Shown: piece by piece, positions 1-7,642 of the stretch
How positions within the stretch are numbered: position 1 is the stretch's first letter
Layout of the letters: each line of letters starts with the position of its first letter
Assembly: GCF_018362995.1 (NCBI RefSeq)
Contig: NZ_CP074372.1
Span: forward strand, 3,472,001 to 3,536,000
Length of the DNA stretch: 64,000 nt
Direction of reading: 5' to 3'
DNA from: Chryseobacterium indologenes
Lineage (GTDB): Bacteria; Bacteroidota; Bacteroidia; Flavobacteriales; Weeksellaceae
The notes under the pieces: model-generated
Told to the model about the DNA's origin: nothing
The model's database searches: none
Seen by the model: the letters and a program-made list of their open reading frames with translations, nothing else
Made by a program: the position numbers and the translations under genes

Positions 1-1107
1 ATCTGTTCCCCCTCTGATCGCTTTGATCTTAGGCTCAATACCAGCTTCAGTCATTGCTTTTGCGGCAAGATCTACAATGTGCATTTTACCTTCAAACTGC
101 TGCTTCATATTTCTGTATTGCTCTTTGATCTCCACTTCAGCAGTTCCTTCACCGTGCTTTTGATTGAATTCAGCAATCTTCTCTTCCATGAATTTCTTTC
201 TGGCTTCAAATTTATCTGCATCATGATCACGGATAATGTATTGAAGTTTAGCTTCAGAAATATCTGCCGTGATATCCATTAAGTGGTAGAACCCGTCAAA
301 ACCTTTTGTCGTTGAAGGCGTTTCATTAGCCGGAAGCATTTGAGCAAACTCAGCCGCTAAAAGTGCTGCATTGATCATTTTTCCGTAAGCATAACCCGGG
401 TGAACGCTCAATCCGTGGATTTTTACCACAGCTCCTGCCGCATTAAAGTTTTCATACTCCAATTCTCCAACTTCTCCACCGTCCATTGTATAAGCCCATT
501 CTGCGCCAAATTTAGCTACATCAAATTTATGCGCTCCTCTTCCGATCTCTTCATCCGGAGTAAATCCTATTGCAATTCTTCCGTGTTTAATCTCAGGGTG
601 AGCGATAAGATATTCCGCCGCTGTTACAATCTCTGCACAACCCGCTTTATCATCAGCACCAAGAAGCGTATTTCCGTCAGTAGTAATTAAGGTCTGGCCG
701 ATATATTTTTTTAAACTTTCAAATCTTGAAGGAGATAATGTGAATCCTGTAGTCTGGTTCAGAAGAAGGTCATTTCCGTCATAATTTTCCCAAACCTGAG
801 GCTTTACATTTTCTCCGCTGAAGTCCGGTGAAGTGTCATAGTGTGAAATAAATCCGATGGTAGGTCTGTCATCATTTTCAAGGTTAGAAGGAACATATCC
901 CATAATATAACCATGCTCATCAATTGAAACATTTTCCAGGCCGATGGTTTTTAGCTCTTCAGTAATATAATTGGCAATATTCCACTGGCGAGGAGTAGAA
1001 GGTGTTGTTTCGCTCTCTGCATCGCTGGTTGAATATATTTTTACATAGCTAAGAAAACGGTTCAGTAATTTTTCTTTCCACAATGGGTTGAATTCTATTG
1101 TACTCAT
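1..1107 (-). CDS. pepT: Peptidase T (tripeptide aminopeptidase), 3' end beyond window
   Basis: This is a zinc-dependent M20 aminopeptidase that removes the N-terminal residue of tripeptides in the cytoplasm. The frame runs without a stop from an ATG at 1107 to base 1, giving 369 residues of the roughly 410 expected. Visible motifs include the metal-binding HYDTSPD, LLGADDKAG, the catalytic TPDEEIG and MDGG, and the frame leaves the window inside IRGGTD, a late conserved motif of PepT. A -7-like TAACTTTG lies at 1128-1135 upstream, without a good -33 box. The identification is firm; only the C-terminal ~40 residues are missing. Confidence 0.95.
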   Translation of the reverse strand, partial: MSTIEFNPLWKEKLLNRFLSYVKIYSTSDAESETTPSTPRQWNIANYITEELKTIGLENVSIDEHGYIMGYVPSNLENDDRPTIGFISHYDTSPDFSGENVKPQVWENYDGNDLLLNQTTGFTLSPSRFESLKKYIGQTLITTDGNTLLGADDKAGCAEIVTAAEYLIAHPEIKHGRIAIGFTPDEEIGRGAHKFDVAKFGAEWAYTMDGGEVGELEYENFNAAGAVVKIHGLSVHPGYAYGKMINAALLAAEFAQMLPANETPSTTKGFDGFYHLMDITADISEAKLQYIIRDHDADKFEARKKFMEEKIAEFNQKHGEGTAEVEIKEQYRNMKQQFEGKMHIVDLAAKAMTEAGIEPKIKAIRGGTD

Positions 1108-1295
1108 CAGATAATCATAAATTTTAACAAAGTTAGCAAATTTGATGCTGAGAATACGTTATTTGCGATTTAATATCAGTTATTGAAATTATTAATCAGA
1201 GATAAAACTTTGAAAATCAAAATAATGTTAGCTTTGTGTGTACAATATACTAAGTAGTTTAGTTTTATTATATTTGAGAAAATCAAAAAGTAACA

Positions 1296-2144
1296 ATGTT
1301 TCTTACCGAATGTCCTAGAGATGCAATGCAGGGATGGGGAGAATTTATCCCTACCGATAAAAAAATAGATTATATCAACTCCTTGATGGATGTTGGCTTT
1401 GATGTATTGGATTGTCTGAGTTTTGTTTCCCCTAAAGCAATTCCGCAAATGGCTGACTCTGATGAGGTAGCCAAAAATATTGACAAATCACGCTCCAAAA
1501 CTAAAGTTTCCGCAATTATTGGCAATTACAGAGGTGCTGAAAAAGCATTGAAGCACCAGTCCGTTGATATTTTGGGTTTTCCGTTCTCGATCTCCGAAAC
1601 TTTTCAGCATAGAAATACGAATAAAAGTCAGGAAGAAGCTTTTGATGAAATTATTAAAATGCTTGAACTGGTAAAAAACGAAGGAAAACAGCTGAATATC
1701 TATTTCTCTATGGCCTTTGGAAACCCATACGGTGAAATGTGGAAGTGGGAAGATGTAGATCAGTGGGCACAAAGATTTTCAGATATAGGAGTGAAAGATA
1801 TCTTATTGTCAGATACAACAGGTGTGGCAACTCCTGAGACGATTGCTCTTTTGTTTGAAAAAATACCTTCAAAATATCCTGAAATTAACTTCGGTGGGCA
1901 CTTTCATAACCGTTATGAAGATTCTTATTCAAAATTGAAAGCGGCTTATGATAAAGGCTGCAGAAGATTTGACAGTGCTATTAAAGGTATCGGAGGATGC
2001 CCTATGGCTAAAGATGATCTTGTAGGAAATATGCCTACTGAACAGGTGATCAATTTTATGAGTGTTGAAAAAGCAGAACATAAACTGAATCTCCTGAACT
2101 TTGAAAGCTCTTACAATAAAGCAAAGGATATTTTTCATTTTTAA
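1296..2144 (+). CDS. Hydroxymethylglutaryl-CoA lyase
   Basis: This 282-residue TIM-barrel protein belongs to the HMGL-like family and should cleave HMG-CoA to acetoacetate and acetyl-CoA in leucine degradation. The N-terminus carries ECPRDAMQG (catalytic Arg region), followed by LSDTTGVATP, the metal-binding GGHFHNR and the signature GIGGCPMA with the conserved Cys. Length matches bacterial HMG-CoA lyases. The ATG at 1296 is the only sensible start because the family motif begins five residues later. A -7-like TATATTTG lies at 1269-1276. It is divergent from pepT. Other HMGL-fold enzymes such as citramalate synthases are longer and fit less well. Confidence 0.9.
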   Translation: MFLTECPRDAMQGWGEFIPTDKKIDYINSLMDVGFDVLDCLSFVSPKAIPQMADSDEVAKNIDKSRSKTKVSAIIGNYRGAEKALKHQSVDILGFPFSISETFQHRNTNKSQEEAFDEIIKMLELVKNEGKQLNIYFSMAFGNPYGEMWKWEDVDQWAQRFSDIGVKDILLSDTTGVATPETIALLFEKIPSKYPEINFGGHFHNRYEDSYSKLKAAYDKGCRRFDSAIKGIGGCPMAKDDLVGNMPTEQVINFMSVEKAEHKLNLLNFESSYNKAKDIFHF

Positions 2145-2208
2145 GAATAAATCATAAATTTCATTGATCTAGCAACTTAAATAGATCTTAAGATGGTATA
2201 AGGTTCAA

Positions 2209-2278
2209 TTTGTCATTCCGTAGGAATCCGGATTATTTTTTTTCAATAATGAAATTAAGATTCCTACGGAATGACAAA
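2209..2278. repeat. 20-bp perfect inverted repeat with 30-nt spacer
   Basis: The arms at 2209-2228 and 2259-2278 are exact reverse complements (each contains GTCATTCCGTAGGAATC or its complement). The element lies alone in the gap between the lyase and sulfurtransferase genes. It could serve as a terminator for the lyase gene, but its length, sharp ends and lack of a following T-run look more like a dispersed palindromic element. I saw no second copy in this window. Confidence 0.7.
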
Positions 2279-2368
2279 AATACGCTGAACTATTTATCAT
2301 CTTAATGTGTTCAAATATAATGGATTGTGTCCATAGTCATATTTAGTATTAATTCCAAAATCAACAAA

Positions 2369-3205
2369 ATGTCTCCAATAATCTCCCCATCCGAACTTAA
2401 AAATATCCCGACAGAAAACCTTGTTATTCTTGATGCAAGAACAGGAAAAGAGGTAAAGCAGAACTATCTTGAAAGACATATTAAAGGAGCCAGATTCATT
2501 GATCTGGATAAAGATTTGGCTGAGATTGGAGAGAATGCTGCTTTTGGGGGAAGGCATCCGCTTCCTTCCGTAGAAAAATTTGCAGAAACACTTTCAAATC
2601 TTGGAATCGCTGAAAACTCTCACATCATTGTGTATGATGATAAAAATGCTTCAAATGCAGCGGCAAGAGCCTGGTGGATGTTAAGATCTTTTGGGTTTGA
2701 AAATGTACAGGTCCTGGATGGCGGAATACAGGCTGCAGAAAAAAGCGGACTGGAGTTTTCTTCAGGAGAAGAGATATTTGATAAAGCTTCTTTAATCAAA
2801 AAAGATCACTGGAGTCTTCCGGTTTCCAGTCTTGAAATTGTTGAAAGTGACTTGAATAATAATTCTTCTACTGTTATTGATGTAAGAGATGCTTACCGGT
2901 ACAAAGGAGAATCAGAGCCCATTGATCTTGTTGCCGGCCATATTCCGGGAGCAATCAATATTCCTTTTTCTGAAAATCTTGATGAGAACGGAAATTTCCT
3001 GAGTCCGGAAATTTTAAAAGAAAAATACAGGCATTTATTAGAGGGTAAACCTGAGCATATGATCATTCACTGTGGTTCAGGTGTTACTGCATGTCATACG
3101 ATCTTAGCCCTGGATTATGCAGGATTCCCGATGCCGGATCTGTATGTAGGTTCATGGAGTGAATGGAGCAGGAGAGAAGGAAAAGAAATAGCAAAAGAAA
3201 TCTAA
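2369..3205 (+). CDS. Sulfurtransferase (thiosulfate/3-mercaptopyruvate type, tandem rhodanese)
   Basis: The protein has two rhodanese domains (about residues 5-125 and 150-270). The second carries the active-site Cys235 in CGSGVTA, the loop form seen in 3-mercaptopyruvate sulfurtransferases; the first has VLDARTG and LDGG landmarks but no catalytic Cys, as is normal. It should transfer sulfane sulfur to thiol acceptors or cyanide in the cytoplasm. I chose the ATG at 2369 (278 residues) over an in-frame ATG at 2327, because the extra 14 residues precede the fold and the A/T-rich leader sits before 2369. A strong terminator follows at once. Confidence 0.9.
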   Translation: MSPIISPSELKNIPTENLVILDARTGKEVKQNYLERHIKGARFIDLDKDLAEIGENAAFGGRHPLPSVEKFAETLSNLGIAENSHIIVYDDKNASNAAARAWWMLRSFGFENVQVLDGGIQAAEKSGLEFSSGEEIFDKASLIKKDHWSLPVSSLEIVESDLNNNSSTVIDVRDAYRYKGESEPIDLVAGHIPGAINIPFSENLDENGNFLSPEILKEKYRHLLEGKPEHMIIHCGSGVTACHTILALDYAGFPMPDLYVGSWSEWSRREGKEIAKEI

Positions 3206-3220
3206 TTATAGAAAATAAGA

Positions 3221-3248
3221 AAGGATGTCCGATAAGACATCCTTTTTT
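3221..3248 (+). terminator. Intrinsic terminator after sulfurtransferase
   Basis: The stem AAGGATGTC / GACATCCTT (3221-3229 with 3236-3244) has a 6-nt loop and is followed by a T-run, 15 nt after the stop codon. Confidence 0.85.
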
Positions 3249-3270
3249 ATGGGTACATATTACGTTGTAC

Positions 3271-3414
3271 TTATTTTTTACTCAAGTGAAACAGAGAAAT
3301 AATGATGAAGCCGATTCCTGTAATAAAAGGAGGCTGTGCTTTCATCTGCGCTCCTAAATAGAGCATATAAATACCGAGAAAAGCAAGAACTATCGCTCCA
3401 ATTTTCTTTGCCAT
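3271..3414 (-). CDS. Small hydrophobic membrane protein (47 residues)
   Basis: This short frame starts with ATG at 3412-3414 and ends with TAA at 3271-3273. It encodes a basic N-terminus (MAKK), one hydrophobic segment around residues 5-22, a polar PP-containing turn, a second hydrophobic segment around residues 30-44, and a basic end (SKK), so a two-helix inner-membrane hairpin is likely. It begins 11 nt after the SufT-like gene and probably belongs to the same minus-strand operon. I do not recognise a named family. The strong membrane pattern and operon position support it being real. Confidence 0.6.
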   Translation of the reverse strand: MAKKIGAIVLAFLGIYMLYLGAQMKAQPPFITGIGFIIISLFHLSKK

Positions 3415-3425
3415 TATTTCCTGAT

Positions 3426-3752
3426 TTATAGCATTCCTAATTCAAACTTCGCCTCTTCACTCATCATATCCTTATTCCAGCTCGGTTCAAAAGTCAGCTC
3501 TAAATCTACACTATTCACATGTTCTACTTCAGCCACTTTATCTTTTACTTCCTGAGGAAGAGTTTCTGCAACAGGACAGTTGGGAGTAGTAAGGGTCATT
3601 ATAATTTTTACGTCAGCATCATCGGAGATCTGAACATCGTAAATCAGTCCTAATTCGTAAATATCTACCGGAATTTCGGGGTCATATACGGTTTTCAGTA
3701 CACCAATGATTTCCTCACCAATGTCAGCAATTTGATCGTCTGTAAATTTCAT
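3426..3752 (-). CDS. SufT/MIP18-like (DUF59) Fe-S assembly protein
   Basis: This is a 108-residue single-domain DUF59 protein (SufT/PaaD/MIP18 superfamily) with the diagnostic VYDPEIPVDIYELGLIYDV stretch near residue 20 and the conserved Cys in TTPNCPVAETLP near residue 60. Members help mature Fe-S proteins. It lies about 58 kb from the sufBCD genes at the other end of this window, so it is encoded apart from the core suf operon here. It follows the exonuclease gene by 3 nt in one operon. Confidence 0.88.
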   Translation of the reverse strand: MKFTDDQIADIGEEIIGVLKTVYDPEIPVDIYELGLIYDVQISDDADVKIIMTLTTPNCPVAETLPQEVKDKVAEVEHVNSVDLELTFEPSWNKDMMSEEAKFELGML

Positions 3753-3755
3753 TTT

Positions 3756-4457
3756 TTAATCTAGATTGATATTCCTTTTCAACAAATCTTCCTGACGCAT
3801 GCGCCGGAAAATATTTGCCAAAGTTAAGACATCTTTTTCACAATAGTCTACAATTCTCTGCAAGTCTTTTTCTATGTAGTAAATTGATGAAACCATTGAG
3901 CCGTCAATATCATCTTTCGGAGTAGGAATTCCAAAGACATGCGCCAGTAATTCCAGTGATACAAAACTTTTATAATCCCCGAACTTCCATAGTTCCATAG
4001 TATCTATGTGAGGAACCTCCCAGGGTTTCTTTCCAAACATCTGAAATGGGGCAGGTGGCAGCATCCCGTTAATAAGATATCGTCTGGCAATCCATGGGAA
4101 ATCAAATTCCTTTCCATTATGAGCACAGAGAATAACATTGTGAAGCCTTGGACTGTTGAAGATTTCACCAAATTCCTGAAGCATTTTCTTTTCATCGTGT
4201 CCGGAAAAGCTTTTTATCTTCAACGTATCATTCTTTTCAACCATTCCGATGGTAATGCAGATAATTTTTCCAAACTCTGCCATAATACCGGCTCTTTCAT
4301 AAAATTCTGCAGCAGTGACCTCGTCTTTTCGCTGAAATTTTGTTTTTTTATCCCACAGATATTGTTCAGTTTCAGATAGGTCGTCCCATGATCCTGCCTG
4401 TGGAACGGTCTCAATATCAAGGAATAAAACTCTTTCTAAAGGTATGTTCTGTATCAT
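3756..4457 (-). CDS. PolB-type 3'-5' exonuclease-like protein
   Basis: The 233-residue protein has the DEDDy exonuclease layout of the DNA_pol_B_exo2 family: Exo I FLDIETVP (Asp14, Glu16), Exo II around AHNGKEFDFPWIARR, and Exo III YCEKDVLTLANI with the Tyr and Asp. It is probably a stand-alone 3'-5' exonuclease acting on DNA or RNA. It stands between csaA and the DUF59 gene in a tightly packed minus-strand operon. The substrate cannot be read from sequence. Confidence 0.85.
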   Translation of the reverse strand: MIQNIPLERVLFLDIETVPQAGSWDDLSETEQYLWDKKTKFQRKDEVTAAEFYERAGIMAEFGKIICITIGMVEKNDTLKIKSFSGHDEKKMLQEFGEIFNSPRLHNVILCAHNGKEFDFPWIARRYLINGMLPPAPFQMFGKKPWEVPHIDTMELWKFGDYKSFVSLELLAHVFGIPTPKDDIDGSMVSSIYYIEKDLQRIVDYCEKDVLTLANIFRRMRQEDLLKRNINLD

Positions 4458-4476
4458 ATGTGTTTTTATTTGCTGT

Positions 4477-4824
4477 CTATCCTACCTGCATTCCGTTTTT
4501 TACAGGTAATGAAGGGGCTAAAAGAGTGACATCTTTTTTGTCTTCACCATATAATCCCAACACCAGGCACTCACTGAAGAAGTTAGCAATCTGTTTTTTA
4601 GGGAAATTGACTACCGCCAAGATTTGCTTTCCTACAAGGTCTTCTTTTTCATAAAGAGAGGTAATCTGAGCAGAGGATTTTCTGATTCCTAAGTCTCCAA
4701 AGTCTATTTCCAGCTGGTAAGACGGGTTTCTGGCCTTTTCAAAATCATTTACTGAAAGGATGGTTCCACATCTAATGTCTATTTTTTCAAAATCTGCCCA
4801 GGTGATGTCTGGTTTTATTGTCAT
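4477..4824 (-). CDS. csaA: CsaA-like tRNA-binding/chaperone protein
   Basis: This 115-residue protein is an OB-fold of the tRNA-binding domain family shared by CsaA and the C-terminus of methionyl-tRNA synthetase. Landmarks are DIRCGTILSV near the N-terminus, the central QITSLYEKEDLVGKQILAVV and the C-terminal LGLYGEDKKDVTLLAP. Length matches CsaA (about 110 residues), proposed to act as an export-related chaperone and to bind tRNA. Its start overlaps the stop of the upstream gene by 4 nt (ATGA), indicating translational coupling. Confidence 0.88.
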   Translation of the reverse strand: MTIKPDITWADFEKIDIRCGTILSVNDFEKARNPSYQLEIDFGDLGIRKSSAQITSLYEKEDLVGKQILAVVNFPKKQIANFFSECLVLGLYGEDKKDVTLLAPSLPVKNGMQVG

Positions 4825-5330
4825 GGTAATTCGTTGATTAAATGTTCTACTTCGGTTTTCTGTTCTGCATATTTTTGCTGTAGTTCTGAACCTTCACCCA
4901 TTCTTTTGTAATATTCCAACGCTTTTCCGCCAAAGAATTTTTTATGGAAATCCGAAACTTCGGGAACTTGTGGAAAAACTTTATGAAAAAGCATCTCATA
5001 ATACGCCTGGAATTCTCTTTCATTTTTGTCTTCAATTACATGTCCGGGGGCTTTCTGTCTTACGTGAAGCATTTCATGAGCCACCATATTAAGGACAAGG
5101 TTCAGGTCAAAATCAAATAAATTTCGTGGAATCATCACCGTTTGTGGCCCTCCCAATTCACCTTCTGCAGTAAGAAGTATTGAGGTAGGAGAAAGTTCTT
5201 CCCTGAATCCAAACCCTGCAAAGTTTTCATGTTCCAGATCAAAAGAATGAATAAGGTATTTAGCCGCATCCAGAATCTGGTTGTGTTCTTTATAAGCCTC
5301 AAGGTGTAAGTTGATCTGCTCGAAATTCAT
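4821..5330 (-). CDS. Putative HExxH metalloprotein of unknown function
   Basis: This 169-residue cytoplasmic protein carries VAHEMLHVRQ in a helix around residue 90, matching the zincin HExxH motif, with a later EREFQAYYEMLFH helix that could supply a third ligand. No signal peptide or membrane segment is visible. It opens a five-gene minus-strand run (this gene, csaA, exonuclease, DUF59, small membrane protein). A -7-like TACATTTG sits at 5348-5355. Metalloprotease activity is inferred from the motif only; I do not recognise a named family. Confidence 0.65.
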   Translation of the reverse strand: MNFEQINLHLEAYKEHNQILDAAKYLIHSFDLEHENFAGFGFREELSPTSILLTAEGELGGPQTVMIPRNLFDFDLNLVLNMVAHEMLHVRQKAPGHVIEDKNEREFQAYYEMLFHKVFPQVPEVSDFHKKFFGGKALEYYKRMGEGSELQQKYAEQKTEVEHLINELP

Positions 5331-6006
5331 CTGAGATATGTTTTAAACAAATGTATTAAAATATTTGGAGTGTGACTTTCCTAAAAATAGAATTTTGGAT
5401 AGGGTTTGCTCTTTTTATCGATTGCAAAAAAGCGTATAATTTATACCAAGCGATAAAATAATAAAGAGAAGAAATCTAAATATAAGATCCATTTTGTAGT
5501 TGATTGGTTCTCTTTTCGTATCGTCTAACTATTCCCAAACATCACCAATTTTAAGTCATTTAAGTGCTTTTGACCTGAGTCTATTACATGTATATAACTT
5601 TTGTTTCTTTAGAGAACTTTTCTGGCGACAAATTTTGAAGTATTTTAATTAAGGGTCCTAAATTACTAACATTGATTTTTTTATTTAAAATCCCTTAATT
5701 TATCAAGTATTTATGTCTAATGTGGTCTAAGGAGAATTAACTAAAAAAATTACGTGTTTAATAATTTTTCCTTTTATTTACGGTATTTTGTTTTTTTGTT
5801 GTTTAATTATAACTGTGCAATTATATTTATTTAAACCTAATAAATGTGTTTAGCCCACTAACAGAGCAAGTTTCATGTAAATGTGGAAAACTTTTAGGGT
5901 TAAAAGTCTATCAATTAGTATTTGCCTCTTTCTAAATCAGTTCTTTTTTTCGACCTTTGTAACAAATAAACTCGAGATTGAGACCTCGAGTTTATAATTT
6001 TCCGCA
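5331..6006. other. A/T-rich gap with no recognisable gene
   Basis: About 0.68 kb is markedly A/T-rich, with no convincing frame on either strand. A loose inverted repeat (AATTAAGGG at 5647-5655 with its complement at 5692-5700) and a strong hairpin at 5966-5995 are the only structures seen. The promoter of the minus-strand HExxH operon must lie at its left end. Confidence 0.6.
5966..5995. other. Perfect 11-bp hairpin upstream of the small ORF
   Basis: ATAAACTCGAG (5966-5976) pairs exactly with CTCGAGTTTAT (5985-5995) across an 8-nt loop. There is no gene just upstream on the plus strand for it to terminate. It may be a leader hairpin of the following small ORF or a terminator of an unseen RNA. 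Confidence 0.6.
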
Positions 6007-6096
6007 ATGGATTTTTTTAAATCTTTAGTAGAACTTATAGTGGTTCTTATTAATTTTTACTCAGCGCTTGCGACGCTTTTTAAGAAAAACAAATAA
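6007..6096 (+). CDS. 29-residue hydrophobic peptide (candidate small membrane peptide)
   Basis: ATG at 6007 opens 29 codons ending at TAA 6096. The peptide starts MDFFKSLVEL, continues with one hydrophobic helix of about 18 residues (LIVVLINFYSALATLF), and ends with a basic KKNK tail. It begins 11 nt after a perfect hairpin and is followed 16 nt later by a terminator, so it looks like a complete short transcript. The shape resembles type I toxin peptides and small membrane peptides, but there is no homology evidence and no antisense RNA has been shown. Chance remains possible in such A/T-rich DNA. Confidence 0.4.
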   Translation: MDFFKSLVELIVVLINFYSALATLFKKNK

Positions 6097-6111
6097 GGAT
6101 ACGTTCTAATT

Positions 6112-6139
6112 AAAAGCCTCCTTTATGGAGGTTTTTTCT
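6112..6139 (+). terminator. Intrinsic terminator after the small ORF
   Basis: An A-run, then stem CCTCC / GGAGG with loop TTTAT, then a T-rich tract form a textbook terminator on the plus strand. The only plus-strand frame before it is the 29-residue ORF. Confidence 0.75.
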
Positions 6140-6557
6140 TTTAAAAAAAGAAAAAATATCATTATGATATATCATTTTGTTGAACAAATGTACGTACAAA
6201 TATTCAATGGTTCATTCATTCCTCCATAAATTTTTTATAATCATAAACACTGATGAGCCCGAAATATGTAACACCATTTTATTGAAATCCTTTATTGATA
6301 ATAACTTTTGTTCTCAAATTGTTCTTAAATTATTCACAAAAAAAGTTATTAACATCCACTATTCTAAATAAGTCTTACTTAATCATTTGCGCTAAATATT
6401 TTATTATGGTTTCCAGATAGTTCATAATCTAAATCTTCAGTATTTTCCTATTTTGTCTGGATTTGCTTCATCAATATTTGTTATTCAAAAAACAGAATAG
6501 GATCACAAAAAAGCCCACCCCAAAAGGCAGGCTATAGATTTAAACTAAAAAAATAAA
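6140..6557. other. A/T-rich gap, no supported gene
   Basis: Apart from the terminator at its right end, this stretch shows no gene I can defend. A 64-codon frame beginning with TTG at 6177 has skewed, A/T-driven composition and no recognisable features. Confidence 0.6.
6507..6533 (-). terminator. Terminator after the V8-like protease
   Basis: Read on the minus strand, GCCTGCC pairs with GGTGGGC (two wobble pairs) and is followed by six T residues. It lies about 25 nt after the protease stop and closes the caspase/protease module. Confidence 0.75.
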
Positions 6558-7568
6558 TTAAGGATGTTCATTTCTAGCTCTGATGACCAGATTGACTAAA
6601 TCTGAGCCCCCACTTGCAAAATTATCGCTTGGATTATGCGCGCTTTGAGTAGCCACGGCATACGGAGAGCCGTCCCAATATCCCCAAAAAGGACCTCCGC
6701 TTTGTCCAGGCCATATATCTGCTTTATGGCTCATGCTTTCGTTATCATCGGCACTCCAGAAATCTCCATCTAGTGCGATACCTGTTTGGTACGTTGGTCT
6801 TTGTGTTCCTGTAAGGTCTCCCGGATATCCTGCGTGGGTCCAGTAAGCTCCTCCATCCCATGAATCAGAATATGATTTTGAGCCTAACCAGCCTGTGCTG
6901 TTTCCGATAGGTCTGTCTAATACAATCACTACATAATCGTATTGTATTTCTGTTGAATCAATAGATGGACCTGCCACTTTATATTTGTAATATGTTAAAG
7001 TACCCCAGGCAGTTCCGTAAGGAGCGCTTCCGTTATAATACATTGGCGTGAATTTCAGCCATCCTGTAGTATTATTAGGCTGCCAGTCTACAATATGAGA
7101 ACAGGTAAGAAGGTGTCTTGGCCCGATCATTACACCGCTTCCTGAGCCTAAAGAACTTTCCACTCTGCCGACACATCTCCATGGATAAGCGGTAGAATTA
7201 TATACTTTTCTCTGATCTGCTCCAAAAATAGTTCTTGCATTTTCCGGAGTCAGGAAAGAATCTCTGTCAATGAATTTTGGTTTACGGTCTCTTTTCGGTT
7301 CAAGCTTTGGATTATATTCAAAATCAGCATGGGTAGGATAGAAATGGTCGGTTTCCAGAGTCCTGTTTTCTGCTGTTTTTTCATCCATAGGCATTCCTAT
7401 TGTTTTCATCCCTTTCGGAAAAGATCTTCCGTTGATGGTTTCCATAGCGGGAGCCTGCTTAAATAATTTTTCAACTGCTTCTGGTTTTTCAGTTGATTTT
7501 GCTTTAACAGTTCTAAGTCTTAAAACTTCTTCTGCTGTCATTGGGTTGTTGTTTTCGATTTTTGACAT
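6558..7568 (-). CDS. V8/trypsin-like serine protease without signal peptide
   Basis: The 336-residue protein has a chymotrypsin-fold domain from about residue 125. The triad is visible as His158 in LLTCSHIVD, Asp211 in QYDYVVIVLD and Ser290 in PGQSGGPFW, with an oxyanion GxSGGP loop of the V8/glutamyl-endopeptidase type. The first ~120 residues are polar and charged with no signal peptide or lipobox, so the enzyme appears cytoplasmic, with a long N-terminal pro-region ending near a basic QRK (residues 119-121). It follows the caspase gene by 74 nt on the same strand. Both genes carry the same leader element and they share one downstream terminator. Activation of this protease by its partner is inference. 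Confidence 0.85.
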   Translation of the reverse strand: MSKIENNNPMTAEEVLRLRTVKAKSTEKPEAVEKLFKQAPAMETINGRSFPKGMKTIGMPMDEKTAENRTLETDHFYPTHADFEYNPKLEPKRDRKPKFIDRDSFLTPENARTIFGADQRKVYNSTAYPWRCVGRVESSLGSGSGVMIGPRHLLTCSHIVDWQPNNTTGWLKFTPMYYNGSAPYGTAWGTLTYYKYKVAGPSIDSTEIQYDYVVIVLDRPIGNSTGWLGSKSYSDSWDGGAYWTHAGYPGDLTGTQRPTYQTGIALDGDFWSADDNESMSHKADIWPGQSGGPFWGYWDGSPYAVATQSAHNPSDNFASGGSDLVNLVIRARNEHP

Positions 7569-7594
7569 GATTATTATTTTTAATCTAGTGTTTT

Positions 7595-7627
7595 CCTACT
7601 CTTTTAATGGCTTTTCGGATTCCGCCT
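7595..7627 (-). promoter_or_regulatory. Leader element copy A, before the V8-like protease
   Basis: On the coding strand the element reads AGGCGGAATCCGAAAAGCC, a 6-nt variable stretch, then AGAGTAGG, ending 26 nt before the protease ATG. A near-identical copy precedes the caspase gene at a similar distance. GGC...GCC could close a small hairpin. Its role (RNA structure, protein-binding site or translation signal) is unknown. Confidence 0.6.
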
Positions 7628-7642
7628 GTAATAATGATATGA

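Noticed and set aside
2327..2368. Longer N-terminus for the sulfurtransferase
   Set aside because: The extra 14 residues precede the rhodanese fold and the better A/T-rich leader lies before the ATG at 2369.
6177..6371. 64-codon plus-strand frame beginning with TTG
   Set aside because: It starts on a weak codon in very A/T-rich DNA, has scattered Cys and Asn without any domain pattern, and lacks a clear promoter or partner.
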